DNA of 64,000 bases, from contig NZ_CP065958.1 in NCBI RefSeq assembly GCF_041270065.1, positions 4,526,001 to 4,590,000 of the forward strand, read 5' to 3'. The notes under the pieces were generated by a model, which made no database searches, was not told where the DNA came from, and saw nothing but the letters and a program-made list of their open reading frames with translations. Origin of the DNA: Streptomyces fradiae (GTDB lineage: Bacteria > Actinomycetota > Actinomycetes > Streptomycetales > Streptomycetaceae). Positions 8,459 to 16,235 of this stretch are shown here, piece after piece. A program made the position numbers and the translations under genes. The stretch's first letter is position 1, and each line of letters begins with the position of its first letter.

Positions 8459-9913
8459 ATGAGCACCACGGCCACCGCCACGGCCACCTCCCCGGAGCCT
8501 TCCGCGCCGCCGCAGCGGCCCGTCTCCGGTCTCGACCGCTACTTCAGGATCTCCGAGCGCGGCTCCACCGTCGCCCGTGAGGTCCGCGGCGGTTTCGCCA
8601 CCTTCTTCGCGATGGCCTACATCATCGTGCTGAACCCGATCATCCTCGGCAGCGCCAAGGACATGTACGGGCACCAGCTCGACAGCGGCCAGCTGGTGAC
8701 CGCGACCGTCGTGACGGCCGCCTTCACGACGCTCCTCATGGGCGTCATCGGCAACGTGCCGATCGCGCTCGCCGCCGGCCTCGGCGTGAACACCGTCGTC
8801 GCGCTCCAGCTCGCGCCGAAGATGTCCTGGCCGGACGCCATGGGCATGGTGGTCCTGGCCGGCATCGTCGTGATGCTCCTGGTCGCCACCGGTCTGCGCG
8901 AGCGCGTGATGAACGCCGTCCCGGTCGGCCTGCGCAAGGCCATCGCGATCGGCATCGGCCTCTTCATCATGCTGATCGGCCTGGTCGACTCGGGCTTCGT
9001 CTCCCGGATCCCGGACGCCGCCCACACCACCGTCCCGCTGCAGCTCGGCGGGGACGGGCACCTCATGGGCTGGCCGGTGCTCGTCTTCATCCTGGGCACC
9101 CTGCTCACCCTCGCGCTGATCGTCCGCAAGGTGCCGGGCGCCATCCTCATCTCGATCGTCGTGATGACGGTCCTCGCGGTGGTCGTCAACGCCGTCGCCG
9201 ACATCCCCTCCTGGGGCCTGACCAGCCCGGAGTGGCCCGGCAACCCGGTCGCCAGCCCCGACTTCGGCCTCTTCGGGCAGTTCAGCCTGTTCGGCGGCTT
9301 CCACAAGGTCGGCGTCCTGACCGGCGTGCTCTTCGTCTTCACCGTGCTGCTGTCCTGCTTCTTCGACGCCATGGGCACGATCCTCGGCGTCGGCGACGAG
9401 GCCAAGCTGATGGACAAGGACGGCAACCTCCCGGGCATCAACAAGGTCCTGCTCGTCGACGGCCTCGCGGTCGCCTCCGGCGGCGCCACCTCGTCCTCCG
9501 CCACCACCTGCTTCGTGGAGTCCACGGCCGGTGTCGGCGAGGGCGCCCGCACGGGCCTCGCCTCGGTGGTGACGGGCGCGCTGTTCTCGGTCGCGCTGTT
9601 CCTCACGCCGCTCGCCACGATGGTGCCCTCGCAGGCGGCGACCCCCGCCCTGCTCGCGGTGGGCTTCCTGATCCTGGCCGGGTCGGTCAAGGAGATCGAC
9701 TGGAGCGACTACACCATCGCGATGCCGGCCTTCCTGGCGATGGTGATGATGCCGTTCACGTACTCGATCACCAACGGCATCGGCATCGGCTTCATCAGCT
9801 TCAGCCTGCTGCGGCTGGTGGCCGGCCGGGGCCGTGAGGTCCCGGTGGCGATGTACGTCGTGTCGGCGGTCTTCGTCTTCTACTACGCGATGCCGGCGCT
9901 GGGCCTGACCTGA
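8459..9913 (+). CDS. NCS2-family purine permease
   Basis: The 484-residue inner-membrane transporter belongs to the AzgA-like branch of NCS2, proton symporters for hypoxanthine, guanine, adenine or xanthine. Family signs are GGFATFFAMAYIIVLNP near the N-terminus, GLGVNTVVAL, the FFDAMGTILGV segment and SSATTCFVESTAGVGEGARTGL. About 12-13 helices can be counted. The ATG at 8459 is preceded by CGAGGAC at a normal distance. An in-frame TTG at 8438 is less likely. Its 3' end overlaps the convergent ribbon-helix-helix gene by 31 bases. Exact purine specificity cannot be read from sequence. Confidence 0.88.
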   Translation: MSTTATATATSPEPSAPPQRPVSGLDRYFRISERGSTVAREVRGGFATFFAMAYIIVLNPIILGSAKDMYGHQLDSGQLVTATVVTAAFTTLLMGVIGNVPIALAAGLGVNTVVALQLAPKMSWPDAMGMVVLAGIVVMLLVATGLRERVMNAVPVGLRKAIAIGIGLFIMLIGLVDSGFVSRIPDAAHTTVPLQLGGDGHLMGWPVLVFILGTLLTLALIVRKVPGAILISIVVMTVLAVVVNAVADIPSWGLTSPEWPGNPVASPDFGLFGQFSLFGGFHKVGVLTGVLFVFTVLLSCFFDAMGTILGVGDEAKLMDKDGNLPGINKVLLVDGLAVASGGATSSSATTCFVESTAGVGEGARTGLASVVTGALFSVALFLTPLATMVPSQAATPALLAVGFLILAGSVKEIDWSDYTIAMPAFLAMVMMPFTYSITNGIGIGFISFSLLRLVAGRGREVPVAMYVVSAVFVFYYAMPALGLT

Positions 9914-10155
9914 TCGAGGGCTTGGTCGAGGTCCCGATCGAGGTCCTGATCGCGGACCTGGCCGCGGGGCGCGTCGGAGGCCCCGTAGAACTTCTCCGTC
10001 TCGTCGACGGCGGTCTTGAACCGTTCGTCGAAGTCTTCGCGAATGAGCGTCCGGACGACATAGTCCTGGACGCTCATTCCGCGTTTGGCGGCGTGTGCGC
10101 GGAGCCGTTCGAGCAGCTCTCCGTCGATGCGCAGGCTGAGCACGGTCGAATCCAT
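9883..10155 (-). CDS. Ribbon-helix-helix (CopG-like) protein
   Basis: The product has 90 residues. The first 45 form a ribbon-helix-helix pattern (TVLSLRIDGELLERLRAHAAKRGMSVQDYV), typical of CopG/Arc-type DNA-binding proteins and many type II antitoxins. A charged tail follows with DLDRDLDQALDQ repeats. The start ATG is at 10155. No toxin gene adjoins it. The gene converges on the NCS2 permease and overlaps its last 31 bases, and is divergent from the MarR gene at 10287. It may be a stand-alone regulator. Confidence 0.65.
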   Translation of the reverse strand: MDSTVLSLRIDGELLERLRAHAAKRGMSVQDYVVRTLIREDFDERFKTAVDETEKFYGASDAPRGQVRDQDLDRDLDQALDQVRPSAGIA

Positions 10156-10265
10156 GCCCGTCAGGTTCGCGCCATGGAAGGCCGTCCCGCGTCACTTTCC
10201 GGATCGGTCTCACTCATTTGGGTGACAGATTGCGACGGAAGGTTTTCGATTGGTCTTTAGAGAGA

Positions 10266-10277
10266 GTAATGAGTTAC
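10266..10277. promoter_or_regulatory. Small palindrome at the marR-like start region
   Basis: GTAATGAGTTAC has perfect GTAA/TTAC arms around a 4-base centre, with two of three further matching pairs outside. It ends nine bases before the chosen ATG at 10287 and would sit over the transcription start if the mRNA has a short leader. An autoregulatory MarR operator is plausible, but the arms are short. Confidence 0.3.
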
Positions 10278-10286
10278 GCTAAGGAC

Positions 10287-10730
10287 ATGCCTGACCTGTC
10301 CCATGGCACCGCCGACGATGCCGCAGCCGTGAGTGCGCTCCGCAGCGCCGTCATGCGGCTCGGCCGACGCCTCAAGCACCAGCGCGTCGACGAATCGCTG
10401 AGCCCCACCGAGATGTCGGTGCTCGGCACCCTGTCGCTCTGCGGCTCGGCCACCCCCGGTGAGCTGGCCCGCAAGGAGCACGTCCAGCCGCCGTCGATGA
10501 CCCGCATCGTCGCGCTGCTCGAGGCCAAGGGCCTGGTCAAGCTGGAGCCGCACCCCGACGACCGCCGGCAGAAGGTGGTCAGCCAGACCGAGCAGGCCGA
10601 GGCCATGCTCGCGGAGTCCCGCCGCAAGCGGAACGCCTGGCTGGCCTCCCTCGCCGAGGGTCTGGACGAGGACGAGTGGGCGAAGCTGCGCGCCGCCGCT
10701 CCGGTCCTGGAGAAGCTCGCCCACCTGTAG
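10287..10730 (+). CDS. MarR-family transcriptional regulator
   Basis: The 147-residue protein has a winged helix-turn-helix: SPTEMSVLGTL, then TPGELARKEHVQPPSMTRIVALLEAKGL and the wing HPDDRRQKVV. These are standard MarR features for a dimeric DNA-binding repressor. The ATG at 10287 (MPDLSHG) is preferred from homologue memory. An ATG at 10269 is also in frame. Neither has a strong ribosome site, so a very short leader is likely. The MFS exporter gene starts 54 bases downstream on the same strand, so the pair probably forms a drug- or metabolite-responsive efflux operon. Confidence 0.88.
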   Translation: MPDLSHGTADDAAAVSALRSAVMRLGRRLKHQRVDESLSPTEMSVLGTLSLCGSATPGELARKEHVQPPSMTRIVALLEAKGLVKLEPHPDDRRQKVVSQTEQAEAMLAESRRKRNAWLASLAEGLDEDEWAKLRAAAPVLEKLAHL

Positions 10731-10784
10731 AACGCCCTATGGAACGCATAGGACGAACCCGAGGCGCCAAGGAGGCGACGCACT

Positions 10785-12131
10785 TTGAGCACGGGACCCG
10801 GAGCAGACTCCGCACCCGTCCATAAACCCACCACCGACCCCCGCCAGGGCAAGGGGACCTTCTCCTCGCTCAGGATCCGGAACTACCGGCTGTTCTTCAC
10901 CGGAGCGATCGTCTCCAACACCGGTACGTGGATGGCCCGGATCACCCAGGACTGGCTGGTCCTGAGCCTCACCGGCTCCGCCGCCGCCGTCGGCATCACG
11001 ACGGCCCTCCAGTTCCTGCCGATGCTGCTCTTCGGTCTGTACGGCGGTGTCATCGCCGACCGCCTCCCGAAGCGACAGCTGCTCCTGGTCAGCCAGGCCG
11101 CGCTCGGCCTGTGCGGACTGACCCTCGCCGTACTGACCCTGACCGGACACGTCCAGGTCTGGCACGTCTATCTGATCGCCTTCCTCCTCGGCATGGTCAC
11201 CGTCGTCGACAACCCGACCCGGCAGTCCTTCGTCTCCGAGCTGGTCGGCCCGCGGCAGCTGCGCAACGCGGTCTCGCTGAACTCGGCGAACTTCCAGTCC
11301 GCCCGACTGATCGGCCCCGCCGTCGCCGGCGTCATGATCGCCTCGATCGGCAGCGGCTGGGCCTTCCTGATCAACGGCCTGTCCTTCCTCGCGCCGATCG
11401 GCGCGCTCCTGCTCATGCGACAGAGCGAGCTGCACAAGGTCGAGCGCGCACCGCGCGGCAAGGGCCAGCTGCGTGAGGGCCTCCGTTACGTCGCCGGGCG
11501 GCCCGATCTGATCTGGCCGATCGTCCTCGTCGGCTTCATCGGCACCTTCGGCTTCAACTTCCCGATCTGGCTGACCGCCTTCTCGGAGGGCATCTTCCAC
11601 GTCGGTGCCGGCGCGTACGGCTTCCTCAACACGCTCATGGCGGCCGGCTCCCTGGTGGGCGCGCTGCTCGCGGCCCGGCGCGCCTCGACCCGGCTGCGGA
11701 TGCTGGTGATCGCGGCGGGCGTCTTCGGCGCCCTGGAGATCGCGGCGGCGCTCTCGCCGTCCTTCTGGCTGTTCGCGCTGCTGCTCGTGCCGATCGGCAT
11801 GATCGGCCTGACGGTCAACATCAGCGCCAACTCGGCGGTCCAGATGGCGACGGACCCGGTCATGCGGGGCCGGGTGATGAGCCTCTACATGATGGTCTTC
11901 GCCGGCGGCACCCCGATCGGCGCCCCGCTGCTCGGCTGGGTCACCGACACCTTCGGCCCCCGCGTCGGCTTCGCCACCGGCGGCCTCGTCTCCCTCCTCG
12001 CCGCGGCCACCATCGGCCTGATCCTGGCCCGCGTCGGCGGCCTCCGCCTCTCGATGCGCTGGCACCACGGCCACCCCAGCGTCCGCTTCGTCCCGGACGA
12101 GCGCCGGGCGCGGCTGGCGACGGCGGCGTAG
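10785..12131 (+). CDS. MFS transporter (EntS/MFS_3-like exporter)
   Basis: The 448-residue transporter has about 12 helices. It begins FSSLRIRNYRLFFTGAIVSNTGTWMARITQDWLV, typical of the MFS_3 (EntS-like) exporter group. The loop 2-3 signature appears as GGVIADRLPKRQ. The start is TTG at 10785, fixed by AAGGAGG at 10769-10775, nine bases upstream. It follows the MarR gene by 54 bases and likely shares its promoter. A GC-rich terminator hairpin lies at 12147-12177. The substrate is unknown; with a MarR partner, drug or metabolite export is likely. Confidence 0.88.
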   Translation: MSTGPGADSAPVHKPTTDPRQGKGTFSSLRIRNYRLFFTGAIVSNTGTWMARITQDWLVLSLTGSAAAVGITTALQFLPMLLFGLYGGVIADRLPKRQLLLVSQAALGLCGLTLAVLTLTGHVQVWHVYLIAFLLGMVTVVDNPTRQSFVSELVGPRQLRNAVSLNSANFQSARLIGPAVAGVMIASIGSGWAFLINGLSFLAPIGALLLMRQSELHKVERAPRGKGQLREGLRYVAGRPDLIWPIVLVGFIGTFGFNFPIWLTAFSEGIFHVGAGAYGFLNTLMAAGSLVGALLAARRASTRLRMLVIAAGVFGALEIAAALSPSFWLFALLLVPIGMIGLTVNISANSAVQMATDPVMRGRVMSLYMMVFAGGTPIGAPLLGWVTDTFGPRVGFATGGLVSLLAAATIGLILARVGGLRLSMRWHHGHPSVRFVPDERRARLATAA

Positions 12132-12146
12132 CGGTTCCGTGTGAAC

Positions 12147-12177
12147 GGGCGGCCCGGCCTCGACGGCCGGTCCGCCC
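12147..12177. terminator. Terminator hairpin after the MFS gene
   Basis: A 13-base arm GGGCGGCCCGGCC at 12147-12159 pairs with 12165-12177 with one mismatch around a 5-base loop, followed by TTCTG. It lies 16 bases after the MFS stop codon. Confidence 0.65.
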
Positions 12178-12302
12178 TTCTGCGTATCTCGCGCCCGTCG
12201 TCGTACCGATCCGCGCATTCGCCGGATGAATCGTGAAGATCCTGTGTATGTTGAGCGCCGCTCAAGCACTCTGAGCCATCGCAGCATCACAGGAGATCCC
12301 AC

Positions 12303-12803
12303 TTGCGCAAGCGCTCCGCCGCCATAGCCGTCGCCCTCGCCGCCGGCACCCTGGCCGCCCTGACCACCGCCCCGGCCGCCCAGGCCACCGAGTACTCCTC
12401 GGCCCTGAAGATCAAGGGCGTCCAGTACGACGCCCCCGGGCGGGACGACAACCGGTGCTACGGCGGCAACGCCGCCGCCGAGTTCGTCACGATCAAGAAC
12501 TACTCCCGGACCACCACGGTGAACCTCAAGGGCTACACCGTGAAGGACGCCGTGGGGAACACGTACGTGTTCCGGATCAACCACTACCTCCAGCCGGGCG
12601 ACTACGTGCAGCTGCGCGGCAACCGCGGCACCGAGTCCGACGCCAAGAACGTCGCCTACCGCAACAACTGCAACTTCATCTGGAACAACGACCGCGACAC
12701 CATCAAGCTGATCAAGCCGGGCGGCGCCTACGCCGACACGCACTCGTACACCAAGAGCGCCAACGACCGCGACGGCAACGGCTACATCACCTTCCACGGC
12801 TGA
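12303..12803 (+). CDS. Secreted lamin-tail domain protein
   Basis: The 166-residue precursor has a Sec signal peptide (MRKRSAAIAVALAAGTLAAL, cleavage near PAAQA). The rest is a lamin-tail (LTD) beta-sandwich: LKIKGVQYDAPG, EFVTIKNYSRTTTVNLKGYTVKD, YVFRINHYLQPGDYVQLR and NNDRDTIKLIKPGG. LTD domains occur on many secreted bacterial proteins and probably bind surfaces or partners; no enzymatic residue is expected. Two cysteines could form a disulfide. The TTG start at 12303 is supported by AGGAGA at about eight bases. It is monocistronic. Confidence 0.82.
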   Translation: MRKRSAAIAVALAAGTLAALTTAPAAQATEYSSALKIKGVQYDAPGRDDNRCYGGNAAAEFVTIKNYSRTTTVNLKGYTVKDAVGNTYVFRINHYLQPGDYVQLRGNRGTESDAKNVAYRNNCNFIWNNDRDTIKLIKPGGAYADTHSYTKSANDRDGNGYITFHG

Positions 12804-12909
12804 TCCCGCCCGAGCGCGGCTGAGCACGGCTGATCCGGCGGGTGCGGTCACCGAACCCGCCGGAACCCAGTACCATCGCCGTTCCCGAATTAGCGAAAGG
12901 GACCGGTCC

Positions 12910-13278
12910 ATGCTCGATGCGGTCACCGAACGGTTCGTCGACCGGGTTCGGGTGCTGCCACCCGAGTCGCTCGCGACGGCCTTCGACCGGATGGTCGACC
13001 TCCGCACCGAAGGCGGCAAGGAGGCGAGCCGGGCAGCGGTGCCGTCCGCCGCCGAGAACTCCGAGCTCGACCACCGGATCCGCAGCGCTCTCCTCCCGCG
13101 CGCCGCCGAGCTCGAAGCGCACCTCGCGGGGCTGCACTCCGACGCCCGGGCCGCAATCTCCACGGCGGCCCGAGGGATCCTGAAGCGAGGGAATCTGACC
13201 GCGGAGCAGTTCGAGGTGCTCGTGACCCCGTTCGTCGAGGTCGGGGTCGACGTCCCGGCGCATCAGGGTCGCGGCTGA
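12910..13278 (+). CDS. Hypothetical helical protein (122 aa)
   Basis: I do not recognise a domain. The 122-residue protein is soluble and predicted mostly helical, with Arg/Glu/Ala-rich segments (LDHRIRSALLPRAAELEAHLAGLHSDARAAIS). It lacks cysteine and has no signal peptide. GAAAGGGA stands about eight bases before the ATG at 12910, supporting a real start. It lies downstream of the lamin-tail gene by about 106 bases and is convergent with the GNAT gene, so it is probably a separate transcription unit. Confidence 0.6.
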   Translation: MLDAVTERFVDRVRVLPPESLATAFDRMVDLRTEGGKEASRAAVPSAAENSELDHRIRSALLPRAAELEAHLAGLHSDARAAISTAARGILKRGNLTAEQFEVLVTPFVEVGVDVPAHQGRG

Positions 13279-13328
13279 CGGGGAGCGCCGCCCAGGGCCC
13301 CTGGGGCCGGGTGCGGGCGAGCGGCGGG

Positions 13329-13841
13329 TCAGACCCGCCGCTCCAGCACCTGGCCCGGCCAGTCGCCGACCGTGAAGGCCTCGGTGCGGGTGAAGCCCTG
13401 GCGTTCGTAGTAGCGGACGAGGCGGCCCTCGCTGCCCGCGAAGCAGTCCACGCGGAGCAGGGAGGCGCCGGCGCGGCGGGTCTCGTCGGCGGCGTGGGCG
13501 AGGAGGGCGGCGCCGACGCCGTGGCCGTGGCGGCGGCCGTCGGTCGCGAGGTAGCGCACGTACTGCTCCGGCTCGTCCGCGGGGGCCACGTACGCGCCCG
13601 GGTGCGGGGTGAGGGTGAGGGTCCCGACCGGGACGCCGTCGATCTCCGCGATCCACGGGGTGCCCTCGGTCACCAGCGCTTCGATCGCCTCCACGGTCTT
13701 CGGCCGGGCGCTGAACGGCTCGGTGCCCCACTGCGCGGTGATGCCCCGCGCATTGAGCCAGACCACCGCGCTGTCGAATATCGCCAGCATCGCGGGCACG
13801 TCCGCCGGCCCGCCCCGCCTGATCCTGATCATGGTGTCCAT
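13329..13841 (-). CDS. GNAT-family N-acetyltransferase
   Basis: The 170-residue protein shows the GNAT order: an N-terminal IRIRRGGPADVPAMLAI strand-helix, the central VGTLTLT strand, then YVRYLATDGRRHGHGVGAALLAHA, in which the RxxGxG/A-like acetyl-CoA pyrophosphate loop is GRRHGHGVG. It ends with LVRYYERQGFTRTEAF, the usual motif B/C region. The acceptor substrate is unknown. The start is ATG 13841, or ATG 13832 in frame. It is divergent from thpR with 33 bases between the start codons, so their promoters overlap. Confidence 0.85.
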   Translation of the reverse strand: MDTMIRIRRGGPADVPAMLAIFDSAVVWLNARGITAQWGTEPFSARPKTVEAIEALVTEGTPWIAEIDGVPVGTLTLTPHPGAYVAPADEPEQYVRYLATDGRRHGHGVGAALLAHAADETRRAGASLLRVDCFAGSEGRLVRYYERQGFTRTEAFTVGDWPGQVLERRV

Positions 13842-13874
13842 CCGTCCGAGGCTAGTCCCTGTCACACTCGCCCC

Positions 13875-14459
13875 ATGAGGCTTTTCACCGCCGTCATCCC
13901 TCCGCCCGCGCAGCTCGCCGAGCTCGCCCACGAGGTCGACCGGCTGGCCGAGCTGCCCGGCGCCGACCGGCTGCGCTGGGCCTCGCGGCCCGGGTGGCAC
14001 TTCACGCTCGCGTTCATGGGCCAGGTCGACGAGGAGCTGCTCCCGGACCTGCGCGCCCGCCTCGGCCGGGCCGCCCACCGCACCGCGCCCTTCCCACTGC
14101 GGCTGCACGGGGGCGGCCACTTCGGGCGGGCGGTGCTGTGGACCGGCGCGGCGGGCGGCCTGGACGAGCTGCGGCTGCTCGCCGAGCGGGCCGACGCCGC
14201 CGCGCGCCGCGCCGGCGTCCCGATGGACGAGCATCGCGCGTACCACCCGCACCTCACCGTCGCCCGCTCCCGCGCGAACGACACCGACCTGCGGCCCTTC
14301 GTCGCCGGGATGCAGGACTTCGAGGGCGCCCGCTGGGAGGTGACCGAGCTGTGCCTGGTCCGCAGCCACCTTCCCGGCGGCGGTCCGGCGGGGAAGCGGC
14401 CGCGGTACGAGACGATCGCCACGTGGCCCCTGGGCGGAGCGGCCGAGCGGGGGCGTTAA
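13875..14459 (+). CDS. thpR: RNA 2',3'-cyclic phosphodiesterase ThpR
   Basis: The 194-residue protein is a 2H phosphoesterase with both catalytic signatures: H-F-T at 42-44 (WHFTLAFMG) and H-L-T at 126-128 (HPHLTVAR). This matches the LigT/ThpR family, which hydrolyses 2',3'-cyclic ends of RNA to 2'-phosphate and shows reversible RNA ligase activity in vitro. Length is normal (170-200). The ATG at 13875 starts MRLFTAVIPP, as in relatives, and no Shine-Dalgarno is evident, suggesting a leaderless or short-leader mRNA. A 30-residue membrane peptide follows immediately. Confidence 0.9.
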   Translation: MRLFTAVIPPPAQLAELAHEVDRLAELPGADRLRWASRPGWHFTLAFMGQVDEELLPDLRARLGRAAHRTAPFPLRLHGGGHFGRAVLWTGAAGGLDELRLLAERADAAARRAGVPMDEHRAYHPHLTVARSRANDTDLRPFVAGMQDFEGARWEVTELCLVRSHLPGGGPAGKRPRYETIATWPLGGAAERGR

Positions 14460-14468
14460 CCTCGATGG

Positions 14469-14561
14469 GTGGACCCGAAAACCCGTAACCGGATCATGGC
14501 CGGCGTGCTCGTCCTGATGTTCGCGATCATCGCGGTGACGTCGTTGGTGGGCGGCCAGTAG
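14469..14561 (+). CDS. Small one-helix membrane protein (30 aa)
   Basis: A GTG at 14469 opens a 30-codon frame ending at TAG 14559-14561. It encodes MDPKTRNRIMAG followed by a hydrophobic stretch VLVLMFAIIAVTSLVGG. A basic N-terminus plus one helix predicts a single-pass inner-membrane peptide. From memory, similar MDPKTRNR-type peptides occur in other streptomycetes at this location, which supports a real gene. It begins nine bases after thpR stops and is likely cotranscribed. The function is unknown. Confidence 0.6.
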   Translation: MDPKTRNRIMAGVLVLMFAIIAVTSLVGGQ

Positions 14562-14603
14562 TCGGCGACCCGTCGTCCGACGCCCCGGCCCCCGCTCCGG
14601 CCC

Positions 14604-14640
14604 TTGCTTCGAGTGGACTCCAGGCAGTTGGCTTGATCCC
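14604..14640 (+). promoter_or_regulatory. MerR-type operator in the aldo/keto reductase promoter
   Basis: CTTCGAGTGGACTCCAGG (14607-14624) is an imperfect dyad with a perfect GAGT-GG-ACTC core and 6 of 8 matching pairs. It starts inside a possible -35 TTGCTT (14604-14609). A 19-base spacer leads to a weak -10 near 14629. Long spacers holding a dyad are the hallmark of MerR-family targets. Transcription would begin at or just before the ATG at 14642. Confidence 0.45.
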
Positions 14641-14641
14641 C

Positions 14642-15634
14642 ATGGAGTACACGCAGCTCGGACGCACGGGACTCAAGGTCGGCCGACTCGTCCTGGGGAC
14701 GATGAACTTCGGACCGCAGACGGACAAGTCCACCAGCCACGCGATCATGAACGCCGCGCTCGACGCGGGCGTCAACCTCTTCGACACGGCGAACGTCTAC
14801 GGCCAGACCGCCGGCAAGGGCCGCACCGAGGAGATCATCGGCTCCTGGTTCGCCAAGGACCCGGCGCACCGCGACAAGGTGGTGCTCGCCACCAAGGTGT
14901 ACGGGAACATGGCCGAGGGCACCGGCCCGGTCTGGCCCAACCACGACAGGCTGTCGGCCGTGAACATCCGGCGGGCCGTCGAGGCCAGCCTCAAGCGGCT
15001 CCGCACGGACCGCATCGACGTCTACCAGTTCCACCACATCGACCGGCACACCCCCTTCGACGAGATCTGGCAGGCCGTCGACACCCTGATCCAGCAGGGC
15101 AAGATCCTCTACGCCGGCTCCTCCAACTTCCCCGGCTACAAGATCGCCCAGGCGAACGAGGCCGCGGCCCGACGCGGGATGGTCGGCCTGGTCAGCGAGC
15201 AGTGCCACTACAACCTCTACGAGCGGCGCGCCGAGATGGAGGTGATCCCGGCGGCCCAGGAGTACGGGCTCGGCGTCATCCCGTGGTCGCCGCTGGCCGG
15301 CGGGCTGCTCGGCGGCGTCATCCGGAAGCAGGCCGAGGGCGGGCGCCGGGCCGGCGGCCGGACCGCCGAGCGGCTCGCCGACCCGGTGGAGCGGGCCCGC
15401 ATCCAGGCGTACGAGGACCTGCTCGCCAAGCACGGCCTGGACCCGGCCGAGACGGCGCTCGCCTGGCTGCTCACCCGCCCGGGCGTGACGGGCCCGATCG
15501 TCGGCCCGCGGACGCCCGAGCAGCTGGCGGGCGCGCTGCGCGCGCTCGAACTGAAGCTGAGCGAGGAGGTCCTCACCGGCCTCGACGAGATCTTCCCGGG
15601 CCCGGGCCCGGCGCCGGAGGCCTTCGCCTGGTGA
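14642..15634 (+). CDS. Aldo/keto reductase
   Basis: The 330-residue NADPH-dependent oxidoreductase is of the AKR fold. Visible catalytic elements are LFDTANVYG (Asp and Tyr of the tetrad), the LATKVYG lysine strand, the FHHIDRHTPFDEIW histidine region and the cofactor-binding tail GVTGPIVGPRTPEQL. The substrate class is not predictable. The ATG at 14642 (MEYTQLGRTGLKVGRLVLG) is the usual family start; a TTG at 14633 is in frame but unneeded. The upstream region carries a MerR-like operator dyad and no Shine-Dalgarno, suggesting an inducible, leaderless transcript. It converges with the MarR gene at 15653. Confidence 0.92.
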   Translation: MEYTQLGRTGLKVGRLVLGTMNFGPQTDKSTSHAIMNAALDAGVNLFDTANVYGQTAGKGRTEEIIGSWFAKDPAHRDKVVLATKVYGNMAEGTGPVWPNHDRLSAVNIRRAVEASLKRLRTDRIDVYQFHHIDRHTPFDEIWQAVDTLIQQGKILYAGSSNFPGYKIAQANEAAARRGMVGLVSEQCHYNLYERRAEMEVIPAAQEYGLGVIPWSPLAGGLLGGVIRKQAEGGRRAGGRTAERLADPVERARIQAYEDLLAKHGLDPAETALAWLLTRPGVTGPIVGPRTPEQLAGALRALELKLSEEVLTGLDEIFPGPGPAPEAFAW

Positions 15635-15652
15635 GCGCCGTCTGACAGTGGC

Positions 15653-16198
15653 TCACACCCCGCCGAGCCAGCTGGTCGCGTCCAGGCGGAACGCGGTCTC
15701 GGCGGGGACGACCGCCCGCAGCGCGTCCTCCAGGTCGCGCACCCGGTCGGCGCCGAGCCGGGCGGCCCAGTCGGCGCGCAGCTCGTCGAAGACGGCGGCC
15801 GAGCGGGCGAGCGCGTCGATCCCGTACGGGGTGAGGCGGACGAGCTTGCGTCGGGCGTCGCCCGGGTCGTCGGCGCGCTCGGCGTAGCCGAGGGCGAGCA
15901 GCCGGTCGACGGTCTTGCCGGCCGCCTGCTTGGAGACCCCGAGCCGCCGTCCGATGTCGCTGGCGGTCGCCCCGTACGGGCCGGCGGCGATGGCCTGGAG
16001 GGCGAAGCCGTGCGCCGGGCGCATCTCGGGGTGGCCCTGCCGGGCCAGTTCGGTGTGCAGCCGGTCGATGAGGGTCCGGAACCCGGCGAAGAGGAGCAGG
16101 GGCAGCTCGAAGCCGGGGGTGTCGTCCTGCCTTTCGGGAATCCCCTTGCGGCGATCGACAACCTGGTTTACGTTTTCCTCATCGGCATGGTCAACCAT
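15653..16198 (-). CDS. MarR-family transcriptional regulator
   Basis: The 181-residue winged-helix regulator contains HGFALQAIAAGPYGATASDIGRRLGVSKQAAGKTVDRLLALGY, the helix-turn-helix, followed by a basic wing (DDPGDARRKLVRLT). It is divergent from an AhpD-like gene (16236) with only 37 bases between, so a single bound dimer could control both. On its own strand TAGAAT lies seven bases before the ATG at 16198, giving a leaderless -10 arrangement. It probably represses itself and the divergent AhpD-like/RidA pair. The ligand is unknown. Confidence 0.87.
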   Translation of the reverse strand: MVDHADEENVNQVVDRRKGIPERQDDTPGFELPLLLFAGFRTLIDRLHTELARQGHPEMRPAHGFALQAIAAGPYGATASDIGRRLGVSKQAAGKTVDRLLALGYAERADDPGDARRKLVRLTPYGIDALARSAAVFDELRADWAARLGADRVRDLEDALRAVVPAETAFRLDATSWLGGV

Positions 16199-16235
16199 GT
16201 TGTCTATTCTATCTGTACTCGCCAGGGGGACCGCC
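16199..16235. promoter_or_regulatory. Shared MarR/ahpD-like divergent promoter region
   Basis: The 37 bases between two start codons contain TAGAAT (minus strand) as a probable -10 for the MarR gene and AGGGGGA before the plus-strand gene. Short dyads CAAC-CAT-GTTG (around 16192-16202) and AACC-T-GGTT (near 16160) lie at and just inside the MarR start, so autorepression is plausible. Confidence 0.4.

Noticed and set aside
9883..10155. Complete toxin-antitoxin pair
   Set aside because: The RHH gene is alone; neighbouring genes are a permease and a MarR regulator, so no toxin can be assigned.
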